64,000 nt of DNA from positions 124,001 to 188,000 of the forward strand of contig NZ_CP053904.1 of assembly GCF_013256425.1 (NCBI RefSeq), given 5' to 3'. Below the pieces are notes generated by a model. That model had not been told where the DNA came from. It ran no database searches and saw only the letters and a list, made by a program, of their open reading frames with translations. The stretch is from Hymenobacter sp. BRD67. GTDB lineage: Bacteria > Bacteroidota > Bacteroidia > Cytophagales > Hymenobacteraceae. Positions 9,209-18,136 of this stretch are shown piece by piece (the stretch's first letter is position 1; each line of letters starts with the position of its first letter). The position numbers were made by a program, and so were the translations under genes.

Positions 9209-11289
9209 ATGCGCCACCCGCTACTTTTTTGTTTTATTTGCTGCTGGCTGGTTTTGCTGGGCATTGCCTGGCCGCTGAAGGCACAACAGGTGCCGCATGC
9301 GGCGGCGAAGGCGGGCAAAGCGGCGCCCCCAGCCACTCCTAAAGCAGAGGCATCGCCCCGGCCGGCCTACCAGCAGCGGGCACTGAAAGGGCGCATCAGC
9401 CGCCGCCTGCGCGTACGACCCGATGGTACCCCTGACTTTCCGAATATCAACAGAATCCCGTTTTTTGAGGATAAAAAAGCGCTGAAGGCCATCCAGAAAG
9501 CCGAGCGCCGCCACCACTACGCCGAGGCCCGGGTGTTGCTGGAAAAATACGTTGGCCAGTTCGGTATCGAGAATTTTTACCGCAATACCGACCTGCTCTG
9601 GCACCTGGGGCAGCTGTTGCAGCGCGACAGCTCGCGGCAGGAGCTGGCTAAGGCGTATTTTCGGCTGGCGCTCAAGCACCACCGCACCGATATCACGCGG
9701 GTGCAGCTCTATTACGATTCGCTGGAAGAGAAGGCCGCGCTGCTCTACGTGCCGCTTAAGGTATACTACGACGTGGTAGAGTATCGCAAGAGTATCAACA
9801 CGTTTCATCCGCCCAAGAACGTGTACACCAACATGGGCGACGCGGTGAACTCCAGGTTTCCGGACTACGGCCCCACCCTGGGCGCGGGCGATACCGTGCT
9901 GCTCTTTACTTCGAAGCGCCAGCAAGGCAAGGGGGTGCGCGCGAAAGTAGATGAAAATCTCTATGTTTCGCACAAGCAGGGGCCCAACTACTGGTCGGAT
10001 GCCGAGCCGCTGCCCAAACCCATCAACTCGCCCTATAACGAAGGTTCGGCGTGCTTCTCGCACGATGGCCGCACCATTTTCTTTGCCCGCTGCGAATGCC
10101 CGGTATGCCACGGCAACTGCGACCTGTTTACGGCTTCGCTGGGCAAAGATGGCAAGTGGAGCACGCCTAAAAGCCTCGGTCCGCTGGTGAATTCCCCGGC
10201 CTGGGACTCGCAGCCCACCCTTTCGCCCAAGGAAGACACGCTGTATTTTGCTTCCGACCGCCTCGGCGGCTTTGGCATGAGCGACATTTATTACACTGTG
10301 AAGGGCAAAAATGGCCAGTGGGGCAAGGCCCTGAATATGGGGCCCGTCGTAAACACCCGCGAAAGCGAGGTGAGCCCGTTTTTTCATCCCTTGTACCAGG
10401 TGCTGTATTTCAGCTCGCGGGGCAGTTGTTGAATTTTGGTGATTTTGATATATATAAAACATATAGAGTAAATGGCCGCTGGCAAGAGCCACGCAACATC
10501 GGTCCGCTTGTAAACGGCAAGGGCTCAGAGTATTACTTTACCATCGACAGCCAAAGTAAAAACCTTTACTACGCCCGCTCCGAGCCGAAGGACATCGAAA
10601 ACCTCGACCTGTATTCGTTTCCGCTTCCCATGGAGGCCCAGCCCATGGCTACCACCCAGGTGGCGGGCACGCTCCTCGATTCGGTAAGCAACCGCCCGCT
10701 GAAAGGAATGGTCAGCATTATCGACCTCGACAACGGGATTGAGGTGGCCAGCAAGTACTTGCGTGCCGATGGTTCCTTCGATTTCGAGCTCATGGATGGC
10801 TCGCACTACGCCATGCTTATTCAGAGCCCCGATGCGTTCACGGTGGAGCGCCAATTTGAGCTGAAAGGCGACACGGTGATGGCGATGCTCACCAACAGCA
10901 TCAACTACAAGCTGCCTCTCATCTTTAAAAATATTGAGTTTGAGGCTGGTAAGTCAAATATTTCGCCGGCTATGCACCCCACGCTCGACCGCATCACGCT
11001 GTTTCTGGCCGACCACCCTACGTACCGGCTCAGTATCGCGGGCCACACCGATGGCCGCGGCGACCCCGAAGTAAACGAAAAGCTCTCGCAGGACCGCGCC
11101 GAGGAAATCCGCCGCTACATCGAGCGCAAGGGTAAGCTCAGTCCCAACCGCATCGAAAGCTTCGGCTACGGCTCCAGCAAGCCCCTTAAAGACGAGCTAA
11201 CCGATGCCGATGCGCGCATCAACCGCCGGGTAGAATTTCGCCTGATTAAGCCCGAAAGCGACAAGGGCGCTGGCGGCGACTGGAAGTAG
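9209..11289 (+). CDS. TPR / PD40 / OmpA-domain envelope protein (one frame break)
   Basis: Secreted envelope protein of about 693 residues once the break at G run 10419-10422 is closed. Signal peptide (LVLLGIAWPLKAQ), an alpha-helical repeat region (residues about 80-190), PD40/WD40-like propeller strands (NEGSACFSHDGRTIFFARC; LYFASDRLGGFGMSDIYY), a carboxypeptidase-regulatory-like beta domain (VAGTLLDSVSNRPLKGMV) and a C-terminal OmpA peptidoglycan-binding domain (SIAGHTDGRGDPEVNEKLS, then NRRVEFRL). The propeller carries a tight cysteine cluster, CECPVCHGNC. It probably anchors an outer-membrane complex to peptidoglycan. The same architecture occurs in gliding and T9SS accessory proteins, but I cannot assign it to one. 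Compare the protein at 29712. Confidence 0.85.
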
Positions 11290-11327
11290 TAGTTGCCTGC
11301 GCCGGCTAACGGTTCCGCGCGGAGGTT

Positions 11328-12296
11328 CTATACCGGCCACTTCCGCGCCAAATCCTGGTCGCGCATGCACTTAAAATGCCCCTGTGGGCACTGGGCAAAG
11401 CCAATCTTCGAGCAGGGCCGGCAGGGTAGGCCCGGCACTTCCAGGGTTTCGAACTGGGTGCGGTAGGGGTACATCCCAAACTGCGGCACTGTGTTGCCCC
11501 ACACGCTGTAAATCTCTTTCTTAAACGCCGAGGCAATGTGCATCAGCCCGGTATCGTGGCTTATAACAAAGCGCGCCTGCCGCAGCAGGGAAGCCGACTG
11601 ATGCAGGGAAAAACGCCCGCAGCCATTAAAAACGAGCGAGGTTGCCGCCAGCTGGATGACGTGGCCGCTGCTTTCGTCCTCGGGGCCGCCTAGCAGCACT
11701 ACCGGGCGTGGGGCCAGGTTTTGCACCAGCTCAATGAGCTTTTCAACCGGCAGGCGCTTGGTAGCGTGCTGCGCGCCGATAGCCACGGCTACGTATTCCC
11801 AGGGCTGAAAGCCAGCCGGCAGCTCGGTAGCCAACTCAACTTCCGCACCGGGCGGAATAAAATAATCGAGCCCTTCGCCATCATCGCGAATACCAAGCGG
11901 CGCGGCGGCCGCCCGATAGCGGTCTACGATATGCACGGGCGGTAAGCGGTTGATTTTGAACTGCACCAGCAGGTATTTTTGCCAGTTGAGCTTATCAAAG
12001 GCCCGGCCTGGCACGCCCGGCAGTTGGAGACGAATGAGCCGGGTGCGCAGATTATTGTGCAAATCAACTATATAGTCAAAATACTCGGCTCGTAGCTCGC
12101 GCACCAGCTGCGAAAGGCTGCCACTCAGCAGGTGCAGCTTATCGACGTAAGGGCTGGCCTCAAACAGCTTGGCAAACGCCGGCTTGGTAGCAAAATGCAC
12201 TTGTGCATTCGGCAGTTGGGTTTTCAGCTGCCGTACCACCGGCGTAGTCAGCACAATATCGCCGATGGAAGAGAAGCGCAGAACCAGGATTTTCAT
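11328..12296 (-). CDS. Glycosyltransferase family 9 (heptosyltransferase-like)
   Basis: Cytoplasmic or membrane-peripheral sugar transferase of the ADP-heptose:LPS heptosyltransferase type, probably acting in lipopolysaccharide or surface-glycan assembly. It has 322 residues with the family start MKILVLRFSSIGDIVLTTPV, the nucleotide-sugar region VVLLGGPEDE, and the C-terminal HDTGLMHIASAFKKEIYSVWG. Start at 12296 is chosen because the family begins with this segment; the open frame extends upstream only through an inverted repeat. A Cys-rich tail (LPCRPCSKIGFAQCPQGHFKC) is common in Bacteroidota members. It lies downstream of polX on the same strand, separated by the repeat at 12304-12382. 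Acceptor sugar unknown. Confidence 0.9.
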   Translation of the reverse strand: MKILVLRFSSIGDIVLTTPVVRQLKTQLPNAQVHFATKPAFAKLFEASPYVDKLHLLSGSLSQLVRELRAEYFDYIVDLHNNLRTRLIRLQLPGVPGRAFDKLNWQKYLLVQFKINRLPPVHIVDRYRAAAAPLGIRDDGEGLDYFIPPGAEVELATELPAGFQPWEYVAVAIGAQHATKRLPVEKLIELVQNLAPRPVVLLGGPEDESSGHVIQLAATSLVFNGCGRFSLHQSASLLRQARFVISHDTGLMHIASAFKKEIYSVWGNTVPQFGMYPYRTQFETLEVPGLPCRPCSKIGFAQCPQGHFKCMRDQDLARKWPV

Positions 12297-12303
12297 AAGT
12301 AAT

Positions 12304-12382
12304 GTAGCGTGGACTCTGCGAGTCCGCGCGTTGAACGGACCGCCTTGTATACCCACGCGCGGACTCGCAGAGTCCACGCTAC
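12304..12382. repeat. Perfect 27-bp inverted repeat overlapping the polX stop codon
   Basis: Arms 12304-12330 and 12356-12382 are perfectly complementary over 27 bp, with a 25-bp loop. The right arm contains the polX stop (12379-12381), and the left arm ends 8 bp from the glycosyltransferase start codon. The core GGACTCTGCGAGTCC is itself nearly palindromic. It looks like a dispersed palindromic element and could act as a transcription or processing signal between the two genes. Confidence 0.8.
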
Positions 12383-14091
12383 AGCTTCACCTTGCGCGCC
12401 GCAAAATACGCTGCTGCCTCGTCTACCGACTTTGCATTAAACGTCATCTTCTTGGTTAGCATGCCTTTGCGGCCGGCCAGCACGCCGTACCGCATATCGG
12501 CGTAGCCGCTGGTGTGGTGGGCATCGGGGTTAATGCTGAGCTGCACGCCCTGGGCCAGCGCATAGCGCACCCAGCGCCAGTCGAGGTCGAGCCGCCAGGG
12601 GTTGGCGTTGATTTCGATAATTACCTGGTGCTGGGCGCAGGCATCAATAACGGCTTTAAAATCAATGGGGTAGCCGGCCCGACGCAGCAGCAGGCGGCCG
12701 GTGGGGTGGCCCAGCATGGTGGTGTGGGGGTTGGCAATGGCCCGCAGCAGGCGCTCGGTGGCCCGTGCCTCATCCATTTTCAGGTTAGAGTGAATGGAGG
12801 CCACGATAAAGTCGAACGAATCGCGCAGCGCCTCGTCATAGTCGAGGCTGCCATCGCCCAGGATATCGGCCTCAATCCCTTTGAAAATACGAAACGGCGC
12901 CAGCTCGGCGTTCAGCTCGTCAATCTCGCGCTGCTGCTGGCGCACGCGCTCGGGGCCCAGGCCGTTGGCATAGTGCGCCGCCTGCGAGTGGTCGCAGATG
13001 CCGAGGTACTCGTAGCCGGCATCGCGCAGAAAAGTAGCCATCTGGCGCAGCGAGTGGCTGCCGTCGGAGTAGGTGCTGTGGTTGTGCAGCGAGCCGCGCA
13101 AGTCGCTGTCTTGCAACAAAATCGGGATTTTATGCTCGGCGGCCAGCTCAATTTCGCCCAGTCCCTCCCGTAGCTCGGGCACTATATATTGCAAGCCTGC
13201 TTTTTCGTACAGCGCCTCCTCACTGGTAAAGTGCTCACGCTTGGCCCACTGGCGCAGCGTGCTTGGCTGGCCGGGGCCAGCCTGGGGCAGCGCGGTAGTC
13301 AGGTGGGCCTCGTTGCCGGTGGCCACAAAAAGCTGATTGATAAAGCCTTCGGGCGCTGTCATGCGTACCGTTACGCCCACGCCCGAGTCGGTAGCCGTGC
13401 CGCACCAGGCCCAGGGACCCGAGCGGCGCACCTCGTGCTGCAGGCCGGGGGCCGCGTTGAGCAGCGCGTGGATGGGGAGGGGTCGGGGTAGCCACGATGA
13501 TTTCCACCGTCTCCACAATTTCGAGGGCGCGGCGTACTTCGCCGGCCGCGGCCGCCGCCGTCACGCCCGGTACCTGGCGCAGGTGTTCGAGGAGGCTATT
13601 AGCCAGTTCTTCAGCCTGCGAAAAAAGCAGCTTGCCCGCACTTTGGTCGGTGAATTCGAGGGCGGCCAGTAAGGTTTCCTGGGTTTTGGCCCCAAAGCCC
13701 TTAAGCTTGGCTACGAGGCCGGCTTCCGCAGCCTCGCGCAGCTGGTCGGGGCTCTCAATGCCCGCGTCGCGCCACAGCGCCCGCACCTTTTTGGGGCCGA
13801 TACCTTTGATATTCAGAAGCTCAACTACCCCGCCGGGGTACTGTCGAGCAGGCGCTGCAACTCCTCAAACGTGCCCGTGTCGAGCAGCTCCGCTACTTTG
13901 GCGGCCTGGGTCTTGCTCAGGCCGGTGCGGTCGGGCAGCCCCGCACGCTCTATCTCCGACACCGGAAACTCCAGCTGCTCCAGCGCCGTGACAGTGCCCT
14001 CGTACGCCCTGATTTTAAACGGGTTTTCGTCGTGCAGCTCCATGAGCTGAGCCGTGAGCCGGAAGGCTTTAATAAGGGCGCGGTTATCCAT
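12379..14091 (-). CDS. polX: PolX-family protein with intact PHP domain and degenerate polymerase site
   Basis: Member of the bacterial PolX family (HhH DNA-binding, polymerase X and PHP domains), about 571 residues when frame breaks at C run 13828-13831 and in the G runs 13474-13488 are closed. N-terminal helices (ENPFKIRAYEGTVTALEQL) and the HhH motif ELLNIKGIGPKKVRALW are clear. The polymerase palm, normally GSxRR...GDxD, reads AGEVRRALEIVETVEIIVA, so both catalytic Asp positions are changed. The PHP metal site is intact (SLHNHSTYSDGSHSL; HPTG; EINANPWRLDLDWRW; NPDAHH). This predicts loss of polymerase with retained nuclease or phosphoesterase activity. The stop codon lies inside an inverted repeat. 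Confidence 0.87.
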
Positions 14092-14266
14092 TGCGAGCTT
14101 GGCGGAGTGCGTTGTTTGTTACCCGTTATTCGTTGAGTAGCCCGCTGATAAGCCAGTTGTTGACAACGAACAACTACTAACAGGCAACGAAAAAAGAGTT
14201 ACTGAAACCAAAAGTACGGCCCAACGCTGCGGTGGGATGCCCAAAATGCGCGTACTATTGCCCGCT

Positions 14267-14716
14267 ATGTTGTCATTGAAACGTCTGCGGCTGCCAGGCG
14301 GCGTGCTGCTGACCCTGCTGGCCGCCTGCCAGCCCCACCATCCAAGCGGGCTGCCGGGCGGCTCGCTGGCAGCCTTACAGGGCACCTGGCTGCTTGTACC
14401 CGAAGCCAGCCGGGCCGATACGCTCACGTACCGGCGCAATACGTTTCGCTTTCGTTACCGGCCGGAGGGCCGGCCGGGCTTTAAGCTGGGGCCGGATGGC
14501 CGCTTTGTGCGTTATGATGTGGCGCCCGGCGGCGGGCTGCTGGCTCAGGAGGGCACCTGGACCGAAACCACCACCGGCCATCTGCTTATTCACTTGCCCG
14601 AGCTGGAGCCCGCCGCGCCCGACTACGAGCTGGAGCTGTTGGCCTATAAGCAGGGGGTGCTGATGCTGCGCCGCTTGAGCGAGCGGCCGCCCATCGAGAT
14701 TATTCGCCACCCCTGA
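14267..14716 (+). CDS. Small lipoprotein, lipocalin-like beta domain (function unknown)
   Basis: A 149-residue predicted lipoprotein. The N-terminus from the ATG at 14267 (positively charged, then GGVLLTLLAAC) is a good lipobox; two earlier in-frame ATGs at 14237 and 14246 would lengthen the n-region. The mature part begins SLAALQGTWLLVPEASRAD and alternates short strands (FKLGPDGRFVRYDV; AQEGTWTETTTGHLLIHLP; YELELLAYKQGVLMLRRL). This is the pattern of the lipocalin-like domains common in Bacteroidota lipoproteins. No catalytic motif. It ends 40 bp before the EVE gene, which has its own promoter box in between. Confidence 0.75.
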   Translation: MLSLKRLRLPGGVLLTLLAACQPHHPSGLPGGSLAALQGTWLLVPEASRADTLTYRRNTFRFRYRPEGRPGFKLGPDGRFVRYDVAPGGGLLAQEGTWTETTTGHLLIHLPELEPAAPDYELELLAYKQGVLMLRRLSERPPIEIIRHP

Positions 14717-14743
14717 GCATTGCCCCACGGCCCAGCGTGTACC

Positions 14744-14751
14744 GACCTTTG
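14744..14751 (+). promoter_or_regulatory. -7 promoter box for a near-leaderless EVE mRNA
   Basis: GACCTTTG ends 5 nt upstream of the ATG at 14757. This is the same box and nearly the same spacing as at 657 and 29700. Confidence 0.45.
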
Positions 14752-14756
14752 TGGGC

Positions 14757-15164
14757 ATGAACTATTGGCTCGTTAAATCCGAACCCGAAGCGTATTCCTG
14801 GGCCGATTTTGTGCGCGACGGCGGCACCGACTGGACGGGCGTGCGCAATTACCAGGCCCGCAACAACCTGCAAGCCATGCAGCCCGGCGACCTGGCCCTA
14901 TTTTACCACAGCGTGAGCGAAAAGGCCGTGGTAGGGGTGGCTATTGTCCACACTGCTCACCGGCCCGATACCACCGCCGAGGCCGGCAGCCCCTGGGTGG
15001 CGGTGCACCTGCGGCCCCATGTGCCCTTGAGCCGCCCCGTATCGTTGGCGGCGCTGAAGGCCGAGCCCCGGCTGGCCCAGCTGGGCCTGCTGCGCCAGTC
15101 GCGTTTATCGGTCACGCCTGTGCGGCCCGAAGAGTTTGACCTGGTGCTGGAGCTGAGCGAATAA
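14757..15164 (+). CDS. EVE (PUA/YTH-like) domain protein
   Basis: Small single-domain protein of 135 residues. EVE domains share a fold with PUA and YTH domains and bind modified bases in DNA or RNA. Visible hallmarks: MNYWLVKSEPEAYSWADF at the start, DWTGVRNYQARNNLQAMQPGD, LALFYHSVSEKAVVGVA, and the end VTPVRPEEFDLVLELS. The start is set at 14757 because the family begins MNYWL; a GTG two codons earlier is less likely. Stand-alone housekeeping EVE proteins are widespread, and nothing nearby suggests a restriction or defence role here. The ligand is unknown. Confidence 0.92.
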   Translation: MNYWLVKSEPEAYSWADFVRDGGTDWTGVRNYQARNNLQAMQPGDLALFYHSVSEKAVVGVAIVHTAHRPDTTAEAGSPWVAVHLRPHVPLSRPVSLAALKAEPRLAQLGLLRQSRLSVTPVRPEEFDLVLELSE

Positions 15165-15303
15165 GCCGGCCGGGCGAAGCTGAAGCGGGCCGCAGAAAAA
15201 TTAGTTATCCGGCCCGTTTTCGCCCTTATATTCCGCAGCGGCTTGCTTATCTTCGTGAAGACCCGTCGCCAATCTGGCGCGGGGTTGCGTTGCGGAATTA
15301 GCT

Positions 15304-16908
15304 ATGAAACACCTCTTCGCTATAGTGCTGAGCTGCTTGCCCTTACTGGTAGTGGCCCAGCGGCCGGTGCCACCCCCGCCCGATGCCCCGGCCCAGCTGG
15401 CCCGCACCGAGCTGCTGCTCGACCCGGCCAACGATGAGGTGCAGGTGCAGCCCCTGCCCGCCGATACGGCCGTGGTAGTGCTGATACGCCACGAAGCGCC
15501 CGGTATTCATAAGCAGCCAAGCTACGTGCTGCAGCAATACGGGGCCAACCTGCACCTGCGCCGCGAAACGCCCGTCGAGATACCCGCCGGCTTTGAGGTG
15601 CAGCGCCTATGCGCCGAGCCGGGCATCGCCTACGCCTTGTTTCGCAACCCCGATGTATCGGGCCGCTTACTCGTCGTAGCCTACGATGCGCACGGCGGGC
15701 AGGTGCATGTGCAGCCCTTCGATACCAAGCTCAGCCGCGAGGTAGTAGGCCTTAAAGCCATGACTGGCCGGCTGCTGGTTAATGTGACGCTTGCCGACCA
15801 GCTGCACCAAACCGTGCTGCTGCTCGACGTAGCCAGCGGGCAGTTTCAATTTTTGCCCGCACTCTACGAGCCCCTCGATACGGAGCTGACCAGCGTGGCC
15901 GACCGACCGGCCGGACGCGCCGAGTTTGTGCTTAGCCAGAGCAATGGCCGTAAGCAGCGCCTGTTGCTCAAGCGCCTCTCGGCCGAGCAGGGCCTGGTGC
16001 TCAATTCCGAAATGGTGCAGACTGAGAGCGAGCGCAGCCTGCTCACGGCCCAGCTTAGCCCGCTCGAAGACACTACCACGCGCCTGCTGGCCGGCACGTA
16101 CGGCCTGCGTGACCTGCGCTACGCGCAAGGACTATTTGCCACCGACCTGACCAAGCGGGCAACCCCCGCTCCCGACGACCGCCCGGCCTTGCGCTTCTAC
16201 GATTTTAGGCGCTTCCGGCATTTCTTCGATTACCTGGCGCCAAACCACTCGGCGCGCCTACAGGCCCGCTCGGCCCGGCGCGAGGCCCGCAAGGCCAGCC
16301 CTTTGCGCTGGCACTATCACCTGCTGCTGCACGAGCTGCTGCCCCAGCCCGACGGCGGCTATACCCTAGTGGCCGAAGTGTATAATCCGCAGTACAGCTA
16401 TTCGACCTATGGCAACATGATGCTCAGTCCGTATGGCCTGACTGGGCACAATTCCTACAGTCCCTACAATGGCTTCGGGCCGTATAACCGCTACGGGTCG
16501 AACCGCTCCTTTACGGGCTTTCGTACGTCGCACGTACTGGTTTGTGGTTTCGATAAGCAAGGCAGCTTATTGTGGGACAATAACTTCGTGCTCAGTGACG
16601 ATGTAGTGCGCTCCGAGCTTGAAGAAGCAGTGCAGGCCCTGGCCCTGGCCGATGGCCACCTGGTACTGGCCTACCTGCTCGATAATGAGCTGCACTACAA
16701 GCGCATCAGCCAGAGCGAGCCCAGTGCAAACGATAGTAAGGTAGAGCTGCTTACCTCAACCGGCCCACCCGAAAAAGTAACTGAAGTGCGCCAGCCTGAG
16801 TTGATGCCTTGGGCTAACAATACCTTTGTAGCCAGTGGCTTTCAGCGTATTAAACCCGAGCATGCCTCCGAGCGGCAGGTTTTTTTTCTGCAGCTAGTGC
16901 AGTTTTAA
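15304..16908 (+). CDS. Secreted protein of unknown function with a Tyr/Gly/Asn-rich loop
   Basis: A 534-residue protein I do not recognise. It starts with a signal peptide (MKHLFAIVLSCLPLLVVAQ) and then alternates short beta strands and loops throughout, suggesting a propeller-like beta fold (for example GFEVQRLCAEPGIAYALF; SGRLLVVAYDAHGGQVHVQ; GSLLWDNNFVLSDDV). Near residues 360-400 lies a low-complexity stretch rich in Tyr, Ser, Gly and Asn (YSTYGNMMLSPYGLTGHN...YNGFGPYNRYGSN), probably a long exposed loop. No transmembrane segment beyond the signal and no T9SS sorting domain at the C-terminus, so it is likely periplasmic. It stands alone between the EVE gene and rnhB. Confidence 0.75.
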   Translation: MKHLFAIVLSCLPLLVVAQRPVPPPPDAPAQLARTELLLDPANDEVQVQPLPADTAVVVLIRHEAPGIHKQPSYVLQQYGANLHLRRETPVEIPAGFEVQRLCAEPGIAYALFRNPDVSGRLLVVAYDAHGGQVHVQPFDTKLSREVVGLKAMTGRLLVNVTLADQLHQTVLLLDVASGQFQFLPALYEPLDTELTSVADRPAGRAEFVLSQSNGRKQRLLLKRLSAEQGLVLNSEMVQTESERSLLTAQLSPLEDTTTRLLAGTYGLRDLRYAQGLFATDLTKRATPAPDDRPALRFYDFRRFRHFFDYLAPNHSARLQARSARREARKASPLRWHYHLLLHELLPQPDGGYTLVAEVYNPQYSYSTYGNMMLSPYGLTGHNSYSPYNGFGPYNRYGSNRSFTGFRTSHVLVCGFDKQGSLLWDNNFVLSDDVVRSELEEAVQALALADGHLVLAYLLDNELHYKRISQSEPSANDSKVELLTSTGPPEKVTEVRQPELMPWANNTFVASGFQRIKPEHASERQVFFLQLVQF

Positions 16909-16976
16909 GGTTGGCCGCGCGCAGGCCTTTGCAAGGGTAGCGCGGCCCAGGCCCATAAGGCAAGTGCGCTTTTACC

Positions 16977-16984
16977 GACCTTTG
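16977..16984 (+). promoter_or_regulatory. -7 promoter box upstream of rnhB
   Basis: GACCTTTG, the recurring form of the Bacteroidota -7 box in this window, ends 29 nt before the rnhB ATG at 17014. A second, weaker match (TTGCTTTG, 17002-17009) ends 4 nt before that ATG, so either a short leader or a leaderless start is possible. Confidence 0.4.
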
Positions 16985-17013
16985 CGACTGGTTCTGGCTC
17001 ATTGCTTTGTACT

Positions 17014-17631
17014 ATGTCATCTGTTATTTCCCGCTCTGCCGCCACTATCTCAACCGGCTTGCTTGCGAGCCACACCGGTCATCCGCACGAGGCCGGCCTC
17101 GATGAAGCCGGGCGCGGCTGTCTGGCCGGGCCGGTTTTTGCGGCGGCCGTAATGCTGCCGCCCGATTTTAACCCGCCTTTTCTCAACGACTCGAAGCAGC
17201 TAACGCCGCGTCGGCGCGAGGTGCTGCGCGAAGCTATCTGCGCCGAGGCGGTAGCCTGGGCAGTAGCCTCGGCTACCACAGAAGAAATAGAAGCGCTCAA
17301 TATAGCCCAGGCGAGCTATCTGGCTATGCACCGGGCAGTGGCTGCCCTGCACGTATCGCCCGCTCACCTGCTAGTCGACGGCAACCGGTTTCGACCCTAT
17401 CCGGGGCTGGCGCACACCTGCGCCGTGGGCGGCGATGGCCGCTACCGCCACATTGCCGCCGCGTCGGTGCTGGCCAAAACCTTTCGCGACGCGCACATGC
17501 TGGAGCTGGACAGGGAATTTCCGCACTATGGCTGGGCCCGGAATGCGGGCTATCCTACAGCGGCCCACCGCGCTGCGCTGCGCGAGCACGGCCCCACGCG
17601 GCACCACCGCATGGGCTTTAGATTATTGTGA
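17014..17631 (+). CDS. rnhB: Ribonuclease HII
   Basis: Removes ribonucleotides from DNA and RNA primers from RNA-DNA hybrids in the cytosol. It has 205 residues, normal length. The catalytic motif is GLDEAGRGCLAGPVFAA. LNDSKQLTPRRREVL follows, then LLVDGNRF, and the C-terminal catalytic region HIAAASVLAKTFRD. The ending HGPTRHHRMGFRLL is the usual family C-terminus. Start at the ATG 17014; a TTG four codons upstream is less likely. The N-terminus carries about 20 extra residues before the core, as often seen. It is convergent with the CheY-like gene at 17659. Confidence 0.96.
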   Translation: MSSVISRSAATISTGLLASHTGHPHEAGLDEAGRGCLAGPVFAAAVMLPPDFNPPFLNDSKQLTPRRREVLREAICAEAVAWAVASATTEEIEALNIAQASYLAMHRAVAALHVSPAHLLVDGNRFRPYPGLAHTCAVGGDGRYRHIAAASVLAKTFRDAHMLELDREFPHYGWARNAGYPTAAHRAALREHGPTRHHRMGFRLL

Positions 17632-17658
17632 ATATAATATATATTAAAAAATTAATAT

Positions 17659-18116
17659 TTATTCACTGTCCTTCATCTTGAGCAAATCGAGAAACAGGCT
17701 GAAGCTGTCTACCGTGCCTCCACCCTCGCTGCCAAAGGAGTCGAAGGTGAGAGGCTTGATAATATAGCCGCTGATGCCCAGGTCGCTGGCCCCGATACGG
17801 TCTGTATCCAGGTCCGAAGTGGTCATGATGAATACGGTCAGGTCTTTAAACTCGGGGTCGGCCCGCAAAATCTTGAGCATTTCCAGGCCATTGAGGCGCG
17901 GCATATTTAAGTCAAGCATCACCAGGCTGGGCCGACTGATTTTGGTTTCGCCATTTTCGCCGCGCAGCAGGTTCAGGGCCTCCCGGCCGTTGCGGGCATG
18001 GATTAGCGGTACGGTAATATTCTGCTTGCGAAGCTCCCGCTGTACATTCATGACGTCCATCTGGTCGTCTTCTACAAGAAGGATGCTAGGCGCTGCAGGT
18101 GAGGAAAGGGGGGCAT
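17659..18116 (-). CDS. CheY-like single-domain response regulator (start hidden by a frame break)
   Basis: Receiver-only regulator of about 152 residues: ILLVEDDQMDVMNV, phospho-acceptor Asp in LVMLDLNMPRLNGLEML, Thr in FIMTTSDLD, Lys in GYIIKPLTF. The frame is open upstream of Met-18060, but no start codon occurs in it. One more G in the six-G run 18108-18113 brings the ATG at 18116 into frame (MPPLSSPAAPSILLVEDDQ), so I use that start. The insertion GSEGGGTVDSF before the last helix is typical of Rcp1-like regulators that pair with phytochrome-like or CHASE3 kinases. It is the third gene after the CZB protein and the kinase. Confidence 0.88.
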
Positions 18117-18136
18117 GAGTAGTGAAAAAGGCAGGC

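Noticed and set aside
14757..15164. EVE protein as part of a defence island
   Set aside because: Neighbours are housekeeping genes (polX, rnhB) and unrelated envelope genes; no restriction or nuclease defence partner is present.
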